Positions 22,290-33,769 of a stretch of DNA of 64,000 bases are shown one piece after another. A model generated the notes under the pieces. That model saw only the letters and a list, made by a program, of their open reading frames with translations. It was not told the origin of the DNA and did not search any database. The position numbers and the translations under genes are program-made. Numbering within the stretch: the first letter of the stretch is position 1; the number at the start of each line of letters is the position of its first letter. Source of the stretch: Salvator merianae. Taxonomy: Eukaryota; Chordata; Lepidosauria; Squamata; Teiidae. Location: the NCBI GenBank assembly GCA_003586115.2, contig QVOM02000034.1, positions 19,319,684 through 19,383,683 on the forward strand, given 5' to 3'.

Positions 22290-23104
22290 AAGGCCCTTTC
22301 TGTGCTGGCCCTTATTAACATAAGACCATAACTTAAGAAGAGCCCTATTGGGCCGGGCCACAGCCCATCTAGTCCAGCATCCTGTCTCACACAGTAGTCC
22401 ACCAATTGCTTCTGGGCATTCTGAAGCAGAATAAAAAGGCAAAACCTTCACCTGCTCTCAGCTCTCTGCAAATGGCCTTTAGAGGCATCCTGCCTGTCTC
22501 TCCACCCTGGAGGCAGTATCTAGGCATTCATTCTAGTAGCCACTGATACACTGGCCTCCATGAATCTGTCCAATCCGTTCTTAAAGCTATCCAGGCTGGT
22601 TGCTGTCACCACCTCTTCTGGTAGTAAATTCCATAGACTGATGACCCACTGCGTGAAAAAAATACTTCCCCTCGTCGGTCCTAACTCTCCTGTCCATCAG
22701 CTTCATAGATTGCCCCCTGGTCCTAGTGTTGTGTGATAGAGAAAAAGAATTTTTTTCTATTCCCCTTTTCCATACCATGCATGATTTTATATACTTCGAT
22801 CAGGTCTCCTCTTAAACGCCGTCTTTCAAGGCTGAAGGGGCCAAGTTGTTGCAGCCTGATTTCGTGAGGAAATTGTCCAGCCCCTTGATCATTCTAGTTG
22901 CCCTTTTCGGCACCTGTTTCAGTTCCATAATATCCTTTCTGAGATGTGATGAGCAGATTATGGCAGATTATTTCCAGAATAGGGGTCTGCGATCCCCATG
23001 CTGGAGCAGAGTACCACAGGCCCAATAGTCTGAACTAGCATGTGGACAGCAGATTTCTGTTTTGGGATATAATCTGGAATAAGATCCAATGCAGATAGGA
23101 CCTA
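22290..23104. mobile_element. Family A element split by a CR1 insertion
   Basis: The left end 'aaggccctttctgtgctggc' stops at 22316. The rest of the element resumes at about 22958 ('gattatttccagaatag') and ends at 23104 with the complementary right arm ('ggatataatctggaataag'). The CR1 piece at 22317-22957 interrupts it, so the DNA element is older than the CR1 copy. Confidence 0.65.
22317..22957 (-). mobile_element. CR1 LINE 3' fragment, minus strand
   Basis: Homologous to 2432-3065 of the large CR1 with the same orientation. The minus-strand frame 22778-22587 reads 'FSLSHNTRTRGQSMKLMDRR' and 'RTDEGKYFF', the reverse transcriptase C-end. The 3' untranslated region follows. It is truncated within ORF2 at the 'atatcctttctgag' block. 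It is more decayed than the first copy. Confidence 0.88.
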
Positions 23105-24775
23105 AGGCTGTGTCTCCCAGGCCATTCAGAACATATTGGAAGGACACCAAAGTTTGCCTGTCTCCAAAGCACTCCCCACTTAAGGGTTTTGAGGGTGCAC
23201 GGAGGGATTTCAATGCCCCCCATGGCTCAAAACGTTCAGCACAAGAGAAGTAATTCTGAAGCTACTTCTCCCACACTGAGCATTGGCAAAACATGTTGTG
23301 TTTCTATGTGGGCCAAATTGAGAACTGCGGCCACGGCGATGACAGTGGAACCACTGTGCTACTTCCCAAAGCCCGTTGAGACTACAAAGGCAGCCCACTA
23401 CTTCAGAGGTGCCTCATAGAGGCCTCTCTTGTCGGAGTAGTGGAGACACACCCTATGTGGTAGGAGTAATTAAAAACAACCGAGTACACAGAAATCGAGG
23501 GGGAAGAGAAATGTGTCTTCAGCTAAAGGCACCTGTAAGTAGGCGTGTATTGCTTCTGCTGTATGAAAGAAATTTATACATTATCATACCCTCAAACATC
23601 ATCTAGGACGAAGAGCGCAATCACTTTGTTTCACTTGTCCCTCGCAAGGAGGTGGGTGGAGGTGAATAACAGCAAGGGCAAGACAGCAAAATAAATGGAG
23701 GCAAAAACTTAATAGAATGCAGAAGCAGGTTCCTCCCTCCTCTGCATCCTTTGCCCAAAAGTGCTGATCTTCAATATATACTAAGGGCTTTCAGGGTTTC
23801 TATTCACATACCATCAGGGCAGTATCCAGTAGCCAGTGACTACTTCTGGCTGCTGCTCAGGCATCCCAGAAAGATGTTCCAGAACCACGAGACCTCTGGA
23901 AGTTTCACAGAAGAAAGGGCTGAACACTCATTTGGCTGTCCTGGCCCTGTGTTTGCACACGCCATGTATGAACGATGAAGGGTTGAGACACCATCATTTT
24001 GCCCTAATGACAAAGAACAGTAAAGATGTTATTTGCTGTCCACTTCTGTATATGGCCAGCTGTGGAGTCAAAACTTATGACCGTGCTTTTAAAAGGACTG
24101 TATTTTGGAAAGTCCCTAAGACGGTCAAATGAGGTAGCTATAATCCTCTTACTTCAGCTGCTGGTAGGTCATCTAGGAATGTTTGATCAACTCTCATGAG
24201 TCACGGAAGGCGCTTCACCACACGTTTCTCAGGGACCCGCAGAAGTCAGTGGAATTGCTGCATCCAATTAAAGTGAGCCAGAAGGCTGTCAAACAGTCAA
24301 AATCTGTTGTTCTTAAATCAGTCACTTGAGACCGTGAGTTGTTGCTTCCACCCTTTTGTTTATTCTGCCTCCTACCTTTGTTGCTCCAGATGTAATGGGT
24401 CCAGCAGGCTTGGATACCAGGAAACACTGACAGTGATTGATCAGCTGCCACTTTCATTTCCAGATGAGTCTGACCTGCAGACTTCCACCACTCCGCTTCA
24501 ACTATTCAGGGTACGGGAAACAAATGAAAGTGCATTGAAGAACCTTCTGCGTTGTATTAAGAAAGACAAACTGAATTAACACTGCTTGCACTTTCCTCTT
24601 AGGTACCACCACCCACTTTCCAGAACTTTCCCATTTCTTGTTGCAGGCTGCTACTTAAGAGGCCACCCAGGAAATTGTGTAAAACCTTGAAAATAAAATA
24701 AAAGATTGTAGTTCTGCAGTCACCTGGAATAGCACACAGAGTTTTTGTATTGTTAACAGTTATGAGAAAGAGCGA
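23105..24775. other. No firmly recognised feature
   Basis: Contains a moderately GC-rich patch (23110-23420) that may be another decayed DNA element, and otherwise unique sequence. No coding domain was found on either strand. Confidence 0.4.
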
Positions 24776-25204
24776 GGGGCTTGTTATCTGCATGCTTACT
24801 AGTGAAGTGTGTTCGCATTGCACGGAGGCCCTGGTGATCAGGAGCAGGCTACAGCTGTTCCTGATCACTGCTAGCTGTGGAGCACAAAATTGTGCTTCAC
24901 AGCTGTACCAGGAGCTGTACCAGGAGCAGTTGGATGGCTCCCAATACACAGCATTCGCACCTTTTTCCAGGTCCAAATGCCGCATGGCGCAGCTGCAGCT
25001 GCACGGTCATGGACCACGTCCCTGGTCACCATGGCAGCAGCTGGACATTTTCCTGTCTGCTGTCATGGTAGGGTGCAAGTGCTAGAAGTCCATTGCCAGG
25101 ATGTTCCAGCTCTCACAGTGCGGATGGCCACCACATTGTGGAGACTGTTCCACCGTGGAATGTTTGATTGCAAACATTCCATAGTGGAAAGTTAGAAAAG
25201 CCCC
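24776..25204 (+). mobile_element. Family C DNA element with subterminal hairpins
   Basis: The ends are 'ggggcttgtta' and 'ttagaaaagcccc'. Near the right end 25150-25166 pairs with 25171-25187 (15 of 17). The interior carries family words ('ggaggccctggtgatc', 'gtcaccatggcagcagc', 'cacagctgtaccaggagc') shared with 27038-27430, 42590-43062 and 50988-52158. 'agctgtaccaggagc' is tandemly doubled near 24900. It is non-coding and the superfamily is unknown. Confidence 0.65.
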
Positions 25205-25433
25205 CAAATTTCAGCAGCAGCTCTAGATACCATACACCCTGAGATGGGTGCAATGTAGCAACCTTATAACACTGAATGCAATAGGAATTACTGTTCAGTA
25301 AATATAGACAGTAGTGGATGAGGCTGGTGGGACAGGGCAAAAGACAGCTAAAAGGAGGCAGTACAAGGGGTCAGAATAGGTGAGGTACTGTAAAACTTCA
25401 GTGCTATGCAAACCCACATGGAAATACTTCCCA

Positions 25434-25762
25434 CAGAGGCTACATCTGGAGAGCAAGAGGCAATGTGGGATATCAAAAAGATCCCGCAATTGCCTTTTGC
25501 TACCCCTTGATAGATGCATGGAGCAGTTCTGGGCTTAACTCTGTGTCTACCAGTCTGTTTCATTATAATCTCAATTGTTGCTACTTCAAAACCAGTCAAG
25601 TGCCCGCCCACTTCCTTTTGCTGTTTTTCGAGTGCTTGGCTGGCTCCTAGAAGCATCAAATAAGATTATAATGAAGCAGGCAGGTAGACATGGAGGTAAA
25701 CATTGCCATTATGGGAAACCTGGCATCACTGCCAGATTTCCCATAATAGCGAAACCTCACCT
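25434..25762 (+). mobile_element. Family B multi-hairpin DNA element, right end missing
   Basis: The left terminal region is altered ('tacatctggagagc') but the first hairpin is strong: 25453-25471 pairs with 25481-25500. The third hairpin pairs 25705-25724 with 25731-25750 at 18 of 20. The fourth hairpin and right terminus are lost after 25762. Confidence 0.7.
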
Positions 25763-27037
25763 GAGCTCCCTGATCCATGACTTGATCGGTTGTTGACGAA
25801 AGCAGCAATTCTGGGAGATCAAAGAGAGGCTTCCAGTCAGTGTCACACCTTCCTTCCCTTCTTCAGTGATCTAATCTATGGCCCACTGCTGATTGGCAAG
25901 GTGCGGAATTGAGCAATACAACTTTTGGAACATTTGTTTTTTAAAGATTGCAGAGGGAGGGAGGGAGGGACCATCCTCAGAATCAAGGTCTAGCTGACTT
26001 GTAGACATATCCATGCAGTTTCTTTGGCAAGGATACAGAGGTGGTTTACCTACTTTATTCTGAGGAGATTGCCAGGATTTCTAGATAATTGCTCTTTGCA
26101 TGAGCTACTGCCACCTTTCAGGCTGTATAGACTTCTTGCTAAATGGTATGAATCCTTAAGCAGCCAGCTTAGACATGCTTAAAAAGTCAAGGTTTTGAAG
26201 TGTTGGGCACTCTGGCTAAGGAGCCTGGGACTTGTAGTCCAAGAAAGGAAATTTTCAACCTCTGCAACTAACAGAGACCATCTCATGAAACATAACACTT
26301 GCACAGTCATGATGGGCTACAGCATGTTAGTTCCATGGTTACCATAGTTAAGTACATAATTTTTTCCTCCACTGTCTTGCTGTGGTCTTTGGTCCATTTT
26401 TGCACAGCTTTGGTTCTTCAACAAATTTGAGAGATCCCAATTTATCTAGTAACCAAGAGAATTTTAATACTTATACAGAGCTGTTGGTCTGTTAGTGCCT
26501 GTGGCCCTTTCCATACTTATCACCCTTGGAGCAGTCTAACTACCTGAACTGGGACAAGGAATGAGGCGCTATCTGCATTTTGAGAAGGTGGAGGCCATCT
26601 ACCCTAGATCATGTCTGGAGCATAAGGAGAGAACTGAACAGAATAATCTTCACAGTCTTGCTGAAGTCCTACTATAGTCTTTGAAGCAGTGTATCTGTCT
26701 CCATGCTGGGGTTCTGATAATTATCTTCGGAGGTGGTACATAGCTGTGAAGATGGCCCTACGGCAGTGATGCATGAACACCGTGAAGTTGCACCATTATT
26801 GAAACTCCTCTGTTTTCCTTGTTCCAGACCAGGTGCAGAAGCACCAATGACTGGGCTGGAACAGACAGCGTTAGATGGCTGGCAATCTTTTCAAACAGGT
26901 CTACAGCTAATCCAGGACAGCCACTCCTTTGATAGCTGTGAAATGGGATAGCGCTAGTCCCATGGTAACAAAGCATACTACAAAGCCATTTGTTCCGGGA
27001 TAACAGGCAAGTGCCTGTGACATCACTTAAGCTGCCC
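25763..27037. other. No recognised gene
   Basis: A short GGGA-rich tract is near 25953-25968. Around 26505 'ggccctttccatacttat' resembles the terminal core of families A, C and D and may mark a decayed element. Nothing is coding. Confidence 0.4.
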
Positions 27038-27430
27038 TGGGGCATTTTTCACACTTTCCACCTTGGAATATTCAAATTTGAACATTCCAAGGTGGAACAG
27101 TCCCCGCGGTGTGGCGGGTATCCACACTGCAAGGGCTGGAACAACCCGGAAATGGGCTTCCAGCACTCAAGTGTGAATGCTGGTGACCCCACCACGACAG
27201 AGGCCAGGGAAACATCCAGCTGCTGCTATGGTGATCGGGGATGAGGCTTGCAGCGTTTGCACCAGGAAGTAACTGCGAATGCTGTGTACTGGGAGCAGTC
27301 CAAGTGTGTAGCACCATTTTGTTGTCCACAGCTAGCAGTCCTGTGTCCACTAGGGCCTCCATGAAATGCAGAAGCTCTTCTCTAGTGAGCATGCAGATGC
27401 TCACTGAAACGTAAATGCAAACAGGGCCCT
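27038..27430 (-). mobile_element. Family C DNA element, minus orientation
   Basis: This copy has both ends: 'ggggcatttttcacactttc' and 'gtaaatgcaaacagggccc'. Beside the first end, 27058-27076 pairs with 27077-27095 (18 of 19, no loop). Beside the second, 27384-27392 pairs exactly with 27397-27405. The interior matches 24776-25204 in reverse. At about 393 bp it is one of the cleaner copies. There is no transposase. Confidence 0.75.
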
Positions 27431-28583
27431 TCTCTCTCCTTCATTCTTTGTAACCATTTTAAAAAGCTATTATTTTAGGAAGGTAAAGGATAAATGTAAA
27501 GGATATGGAACATGTTCATGACAAGATGCCAGTAACTTTTTTAAGTTCCCTCCCGCCACAAAGTTGTGCATTCTTCCATAGTAATGCTTTGCCAGTTATC
27601 TGCTATGAAAGGAAGCCATCCAAGTGAGTTACACTGACTTTTTTAAAACTATGTTAAATGTTAAAGCTTTTACAAGATGACTCCCCCTAAAGAATTTCAA
27701 TGTGATGGCTGTCTTGTGAATGTCATCCATAGCTTAATGCATCCTGGAAATTTTTCAAGTGATCCAAAAGGTGGTGTCACTTACAGTCTCGACATATAAC
27801 ATTTAATCCACAAGGCCGTGCCAGAAAAAGACTCTAGTGATTTCAAATGATGCATTGGAACCTGCCATTCAAAATGACAAAAATGAAATTATGGAATCTC
27901 TTTTCAATCTGCTTACAGAATGGGCTGCAGTTGGTTGGCTTTAACTCCTGGATGTTCTAAGGCTGCCAAAAGAGCAGTAGAATATTGGTTGCAAGAATGA
28001 TGCTTTATTAGAAAGCAGGCCAGAGGTTGTTTATTTGGCCTGAGTGAGCAAGAACTCTTGCTCAGCCGGGTGAGTAAAACTGTAGCAAAGTAGAAAAAAA
28101 CTGCTGAGCAAAGATGCATGCTCATAAAGAACTTTTGCTGGGCAGGAACTCCCAACTGCAAGACATTTTAGAACCTAAGTAGATTTTGCAAAGTACACTG
28201 CAGTGACCAACCATCAAAAAATAAAAATGTCATTGAGCAGATGGTTGGAGAAAATTATTGTACAAGTGTCCCTCCTATTGCAAAAGGTTTTTTTTTTTTT
28301 TTAAAGTAGTTTTACTCATACATGATCCATAAAATAAGATTTCTCTCATTTAGGGAGGTGTATTTAAGAAAACCACACTGTAAAAGTCATTGCTGACTAT
28401 TGAAAGCTGGCAGTAAGGGGAGCTGAAATCTGCATAACAAAGTGGCTTCCTAGTTTGAGAGCCCACTAGACAAAGGATTACAGTACTTTTAACAATAATG
28501 GACTGTTGATCCTGTCTTCTTAGGAATGGTGGTGCATGCTTGGAGCTAGTGGGACAGAGCAATTTTCAGATGGAGCCAGGGCT
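27431..28583. other. No recognised feature
   Basis: AT-rich unique sequence with a T-run near 28289-28302. No long frame or known domain. Confidence 0.45.
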
Positions 28584-29088
28584 GGCCCTTTCTGCACTTA
28601 CCTGTAATCCGGGATAGAAGCCCCTGTAGTTGGCTTCTGGGCCTCATCAGACTGCAAGTTAATGTGGCTTTTTGCAGCCCCACTGGTATGCTCTGTCCAC
28701 GCTGTGCAGAGCGTAATCCCAATCGGGGAGGCCATGATCGGGATTACTAGTACCTCAACAACAAGGACTGTCAAAGGACCAGCACAGTCTAGTTTGAAGC
28801 ATGGAGGCATGCAGAAGTTATGCCTCTGTCTTCCAGACTACTGGGGGACCCATTTTGGCAGCTCACCAAAGTGACTGAAATGGGTTCTCTGGTGGCTCTG
28901 AGGCTAGGAACTTTTGTTCCTAGCCTTTTGGAGCACTCAGGGTTCAGTCCAAAGCTCATGAGAGCTCTGAGGCTAGGGCTGGGGCTGGGGCTGTTCTAGG
29001 CCATGTCTTTCCATAGTCCAAATCAGCGAATCTGGCTGATCTAGACCCACTGGTCTGGACCATAGAGAGGTGAGTGCAGAAAGACCCA
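28584..29088 (+). mobile_element. Family D DNA element, complete copy
   Basis: The termini 'ggccctttctgcacttac' and 'gtgagtgcagaaagaccc' are inverted repeats. Inside, 28902-28911 and 28916-28925 form a perfect 10-bp stem with a TTTT loop. Another stem is built from 'gctctg' and 'cagagc' near 28690-28712. Copies are at 36145, 42221, 54855 and 63731, with a partial one at 39845. It is about 505 bp and non-coding. Confidence 0.75.
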
Positions 29089-29499
29089 AAGACACTCATA
29101 AGCAGAACAATACAGTATAAAAGAAGAATCCAATGCAGATTCACATGAAGTTAGCCTCATTAATCAACCATTTCTGCATTGTAACCAGGGGATGAACTGA
29201 GGATAAGGACTGCTCAGGGAACTTATGGGTCAGTCATTCCCAAAGGGGCAGTTGTTTTTTTTTTTTTTTTTAAATGAGGATACATGATTACCAGTGCAAT
29301 ATAGCAGCTAATCTGAAACGAGGACTAACTGCTTGTTAGAGTATATTGGGTTTATGTGAAAATAAAATGGAAGAGAAAAGAGTAATTTTTGCAGCAGTTT
29401 GAACTCTTCTAAGAAAAAGCTGGACATTAATTAATGCCTTAAATAAGTTCAGTCTTAAAAATCTACTTCCTAGTGTGAAAACGGGGAGGGGAAGAACAA
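29089..29499. other. AT-rich unique sequence
   Basis: Contains a T-run (29255-29271) and AT-rich homeodomain-like words ('attaattaatgcc'). No gene or repeat was recognised. Confidence 0.4.
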
Positions 29500-29665
29500 C
29501 ATCTACTATAGCATTCTGGGCATGCTAGAGTCTGGGTTTGAATCCCCACTCAGCTGTGAAAGATAACTGGGTAACTCTGGGCAGTCACTGCTTCCCAGCT
29601 TAACCTACCTACCTCACAGGGTTGTTGTGGGGGATTATAATGAAGGTGCATGGAGGAAAAACCCA
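29500..29665 (+). mobile_element. tRNA-headed SINE
   Basis: 'gctagagtctgggtttgaat' then 'ccccactcagctgtgaaag' and 'aacctacctacctcacaggg' with 'ttgttgtggggga'. This word order is the body of the common squamate tRNA-derived SINE. The 3' tail is degraded. Confidence 0.75.
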
Positions 29666-29900
29666 ATGTGGTGGTGAACAAGATTTGGTGAAGGCTTTGG
29701 GCAACTCTATTCCAAATAGTGTCTTAGGAAAGGCAAAGAATAAGAGAGCAAACTCTTGACTGAAAATCTGGAATGGAGGCACTAAAGCATTGGGGTACAT
29801 CATGTACCATCCTTCTAGCCTCCTGCAGCCAACCCAGTGCTCAATCCCTTTTGAATCACACTGATCCAAAGGAAAATCCAGGTATTCCACATGTTCACAT

Positions 29901-30008
29901 TAAGGCCTTTTCCACTCTGTGCATTATTCTGGGATATATCCTGGAATAAGGGCCTGCTGTCCACATGCTAGTGCAGATTACAGCAGCCCCAGTGAAGAAA
30001 AGGCCTTA
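29901..30008. mobile_element. Family A palindromic DNA element
   Basis: A compact 108-bp copy with both ends: 'taaggccttttccact' and 'agtgaagaaaaggcctta'. The interior is 'ggatatatcctggaataag', then 'gtccacatgctagtgcag'. The flanks TAA/TTA may be part of the terminal repeat or a 3-bp target duplication. Confidence 0.75.
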
Positions 30009-31422
30009 GACTCTCCCCCATTATCTTTCAAGACAGAAGGATGCCTAAATAAACAGGTTCCCTAGACCTTGAAAGAAGTCTCTTCCCCAAAGACATGTCT
30101 ATGTGGCATGTGATACTCATTTCTACATGTGGCAATTCTGTTGTGGAAGCAGGGGAAAATATACGAGCGCTGACTTGGCTTGGTTGTATTTTTTCAGCCT
30201 ATAAAGTTCTTTCCTCCTGGTACTTCTTGGGGTTTTTGTACTTCCACTGAGTGAAAAGATAATCACCATCTGATGTACTCTTGAGGTTTTACTCTTGTGC
30301 TTGACAACTCATTTTTCGGCAAGCCCAGGTATGCAACATAGCAGGAGCTCTTCCGGAACGTTCCTGGTAGGTGGCCAGACTTGCCTGGTGGGCCAGGTTA
30401 AGCTTGGTAGCTGGCAGGGCTTTTGCAGGCCTTATCTAGACTATACAGGCCAATTCAAAACACGTTAGGGTCAGGGATGGGAGGGTTAGTTGTTCTAATG
30501 CAGCCATAATATTTCGACAGAGTGATCGGGTCACCTACTGCACTGAAGGAAAAGCAGCTGGTTTAGGTGAAGGGACTAAATGAGCCGCCGAAGGTCAGCT
30601 GGAAAGAGGATAAAGAATGTGTGGCTGGTTAAAGACATTTCCTCTGAACACAACATCAGTAGGGGGTCTGGAAGCTGGAAAGAAAGCTTCTCTAGGTATA
30701 ACTACTGTGTGCTGGTGGTCTCTCCCCTCCCCCAACCCCTGGTACAAAGTAGCCCTTTAAAGCCAAGCAAGCCCTACAGCTTGAATCCCCTCTTGTTCCT
30801 ACCTCAAGAGTAGACTGTGGTTTTCACACATCACATACACTTTTTATGTAGCTATTTAAAGGTGGTTAAAAAAAACCAGCTCAGCTCTTGCAGTGAAATC
30901 AAGCTGTTCTGGCTGAAAGAAGCATGAAAGAAGAGAAAGTGTGCGTGATTTCATGCCAGGGAGAACTGAGGTGAGTTTTGGCCAAAGCTCTTGAGGATAG
31001 TGCATACTTCAAAGTGTTAGGCCAGCTTCATAAACATCCTAGAGTTCATCTGTTTATGTTGATCATTCTAATCATCTTGGAATCTCAGAGTTCTCTCTGG
31101 CATTTCCTGTCACACTCCAGCCAATCAGTTCTCACAGCCCCCCTCCCCTCCTTGTCTTCGTTGGAGCTATTCCGTTAAGCCTCAGCTAGAGCCTAAAAAT
31201 TCAGGGAAGAAATTCAGGGAAGCATGAGAATGATGGATGACAGAGGAACGTCATTTAGAGTCCTTCTCTGAGACTTGGCCAGATCAATCAATTAATCAAT
31301 AAAGGTTGCATTTGGGCTGGATGCTTCACTCGGAGAGAAGGATAGGCTGGGCAAAGGACCTCTGAAAACTTATGGAAGAGCAAGCTGGAGCCAGAGTCAT
31401 ATGTGGATATGTGGATGGGATT
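30009..31422. other. No recognised feature
   Basis: Unique sequence. Short frames exist but have no domain, splice context or composition that would argue for an exon. Confidence 0.45.
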
Positions 31423-31438
31423 GATGGATGGATGGATG

Positions 31439-31473
<35 letters not shown>
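31423..31473. repeat. (GATG)n-(GATA)n compound microsatellite
   Basis: About four GATG/GGAT units followed by eight GATA units. A likely polymorphic locus. Confidence 0.95.
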
Positions 31474-31584
31474 TTCTGGCTTTGGAGAGTCTGGAAGCTA
31501 CTACGGTCTTTTCGTAATTACCATCGTAGAACAGGAAAATTATGGACACCATCTGCCCTGGACACATTCTGCACTGTCTGGACA

Positions 31585-31920
31585 CTGTCAGCACTACATG
31601 GCTCTAGTACTTATCTTCAGCATGGTTACCAGCATTTGTAGTGTGAATGCTGGTAGCCATGCTGGATCCTGACCATGGCAGAGGCCAGGAAGCAGCCAGC
31701 CGCTTCCATGGCAACTGCCAGTGCCATTCAGTGTGCGGGCACATGCAGGAGCGATCAGGCAGTTGTGCAGGCACGATTGTGCAATTGCACAGGTGAGGCG
31801 ACTGCGGCAAGAGCTAATGCACTTTACTGGGAGTTGGATACCAACTCCACAAAGTGCGGAAGCACTTTGCTAGCCAGCATCCGTGATGCTTGCTAGCACA
31901 AAGTACAAACAGGCCCCTTG
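31585..31920 (+). mobile_element. Family C DNA element, one clear end
   Basis: The right end reads 'aaagtacaaacaggcccctt'. Just inside it 31869-31881 pairs with 31885-31897 at 12 of 13. Interior words such as 'gaatgctggtagccatg', 'ggccaggaagcagccagc' and 'ggcaactgccag' are family C. The left end is decayed. Confidence 0.6.
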
Positions 31921-32264
31921 TTTCTGGAAAAGGCACTCTAGGAACATCAGTGTGACTGTATTCTAGGAAACTGTCTTCAAGGCATACAGTAGTTATATAA
32001 AGAACATTCATAGATCATCCCTTGATGGTCTAATCTACTAAAATTCTGGCAGCCAATAAACTGCCCTGCCTTGCCAAATCAAGACCTATCAGTTCAAATC
32101 ATTCTGTTATATCTGTGTTATGAGTCTGGAATGGCTACTAAAAGCAGGGCCAGGTGTTCGCTTTAACTTATATAGCGTGCACACATGAACACATGCACAC
32201 ATACTCACAAAACTCATATACAGGAACCATAAAATATACCACAGGACAAAACCAGAATTGCCTT

Positions 32265-32833
32265 GGTATACAAATTCAGTGAGGGGCAAAACAACTCCAA
32301 ATCATACAGTTAGAACAGCTGGTTTGCACAATAACTTGTGTAGAATTATTGCTCAAACGCAGTCCAATAATTGCTCAAATGCTTTCCAAAAATTAATAAC
32401 ATCCAAATATAGATCTCTCTATATGTCCAAACTGACAAGGATTTTTTCTGTTAAAAATGTCTCAATATATAGGACTAACAAGATATCTCAGGATGAAGCA
32501 ATTTAGGTCAAAGAGATGACTACAAAAAGTCCCAGGATATCTCAAATTGAAAATGCCAAGTTTGTTTCAAACCACATAGTAGCCTATCAAAACTGCAGTA
32601 ACAATCCAACTGCCAGAGTTTAAATCTAGTCTTCAATTAAAAACAAAATATGGAGAGATACCTTTAAAAATAGATGGCTATAAGCTATGATTTTTTAATT
32701 TAATTTTTGGAATGCATCTGAGCTATAATTGTATTGTGTTTGAGCTATAATTACCCATAAACTATTGTGCAAATAAACTATTTTAATGGGATACTTTGTG
32801 GGAGTTGCTTTCCCCCTTTCTGCATTTGTATAC
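32265..32833. mobile_element. Long inverted-repeat element
   Basis: The arms 32265-32397 and 32699-32833 are complementary over about 135 bp. They share 'tatacaaat', 'caactcc', 'tttgcacaata', 'attgctcaaa' with its variant, and 'ttccaaaaattaa' in the same order. The central 300 bp is unrelated AT-rich sequence. Each arm, read inwards, gives similar short peptides ('IIAQTQ', 'AFQKL'), a consequence of the inverted duplication. It could be a DNA element with long terminal repeats, or an inverted duplication of one repeat. No flanking duplication was clear. Confidence 0.75.
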
Positions 32834-32884
32834 TGGGAACATTTTAATAGGAAAAACTTCAGTTCATTATAATTATATTTATGC

Positions 32885-33266
32885 ATCTAAGCTATAAAAC
32901 CCTAAACAGCCCTGGACCTGGGTATCTGAAAGGTTGCTTCACAAAATACCAACCACCCCAGAATTGTCTTATGGATGATTTTACCTGTCTTATGTTGCTG
33001 GTGCAGATGTTCATCAGCAGGCCTTCTCTGTAGTGGCACCAGCTTGATAAAATAAACTTCCACTTATTGTGGGGCAAGTCCCGCCCTGGGCATTTTTAGA
33101 AAGCAGTTTATAACATTTCTTTTCACTCTGGCATGTCTCTCTGGTCAGTTCCTTTGAGCTATTTACTGTATTATGTATTATCTGTGTTTTAAACTTCTGT
33201 AGGCTTCCTGAGCAATGTAAAGTGCAATACTGGTGTATAAATATAAATATACAAATAAATAAATAT
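32885..33266 (+). mobile_element. L2-like LINE 3' end
   Basis: 'ctgggtatctgaaaggttgc' followed by 'aggccttctctgtagtggca' encodes the decayed C-end ('QQAFSVVAP', then 'NKLPL') found in the other L2-like copies. The 3' part ends 'tggtgtataaatataaatat' with an (AAAT)n tail. The subfamily differs from 7885-8163, since its tail lacks the 'cccgccctgagacc' block. Confidence 0.6.
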
Positions 33267-33492
33267 GCATATGTTCTTAAATTTTGCCTGTTTAGAAAAG
33301 CTATAACTCATATAGAAATACAGTGCATCTCAGCATAATGAAGACTGTCCTCCATTAAGTAGGATATGGTACATCCCTAGTTTTAGGGTAGGTGGAAGAA
33401 AGGACATGCTTACTGGGGAACAAATTCCCTGTCCCAGCCTATTATCCTTGAGGAAATCCCTACTATCCTGGTTGCGAGGGAATAATGACTAC

Positions 33493-33769
33493 AGCCAGGT
33501 CTACATCGTGTCATGGTGTCACAGCAGTATCACAACATCATGACAACCAAATGCTGTACACAGTGTGAGCATTCACATGGCATCCAGGTTTGGCCAGCCC
33601 TGATGTTGCCATGAAATGAGACCAGAGATTTAGCTTCACAGAGGCATGAGGGTTGCTCAAGCATGAACACTCCCATCTATACATGAATGCAGAGTTTGTT
33701 ACCATGATGCTGTGATACTATTAAGATAGCGTTGTGATACTGGAATCATGACAAGGTATGGACCTAGCC
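33493..33769. mobile_element. Short DNA element with terminal inverted repeats
   Basis: The left end 'gccaggtctacatcgtgtca' and the right end 'tgacaaggtatggacctagc' are inverted matches. The motif 'gtatcacaac' in the left arm recurs inverted as 'gttgtgatac' in the right arm. About 277 bp, non-coding. No second copy was found in the window. Confidence 0.55.
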
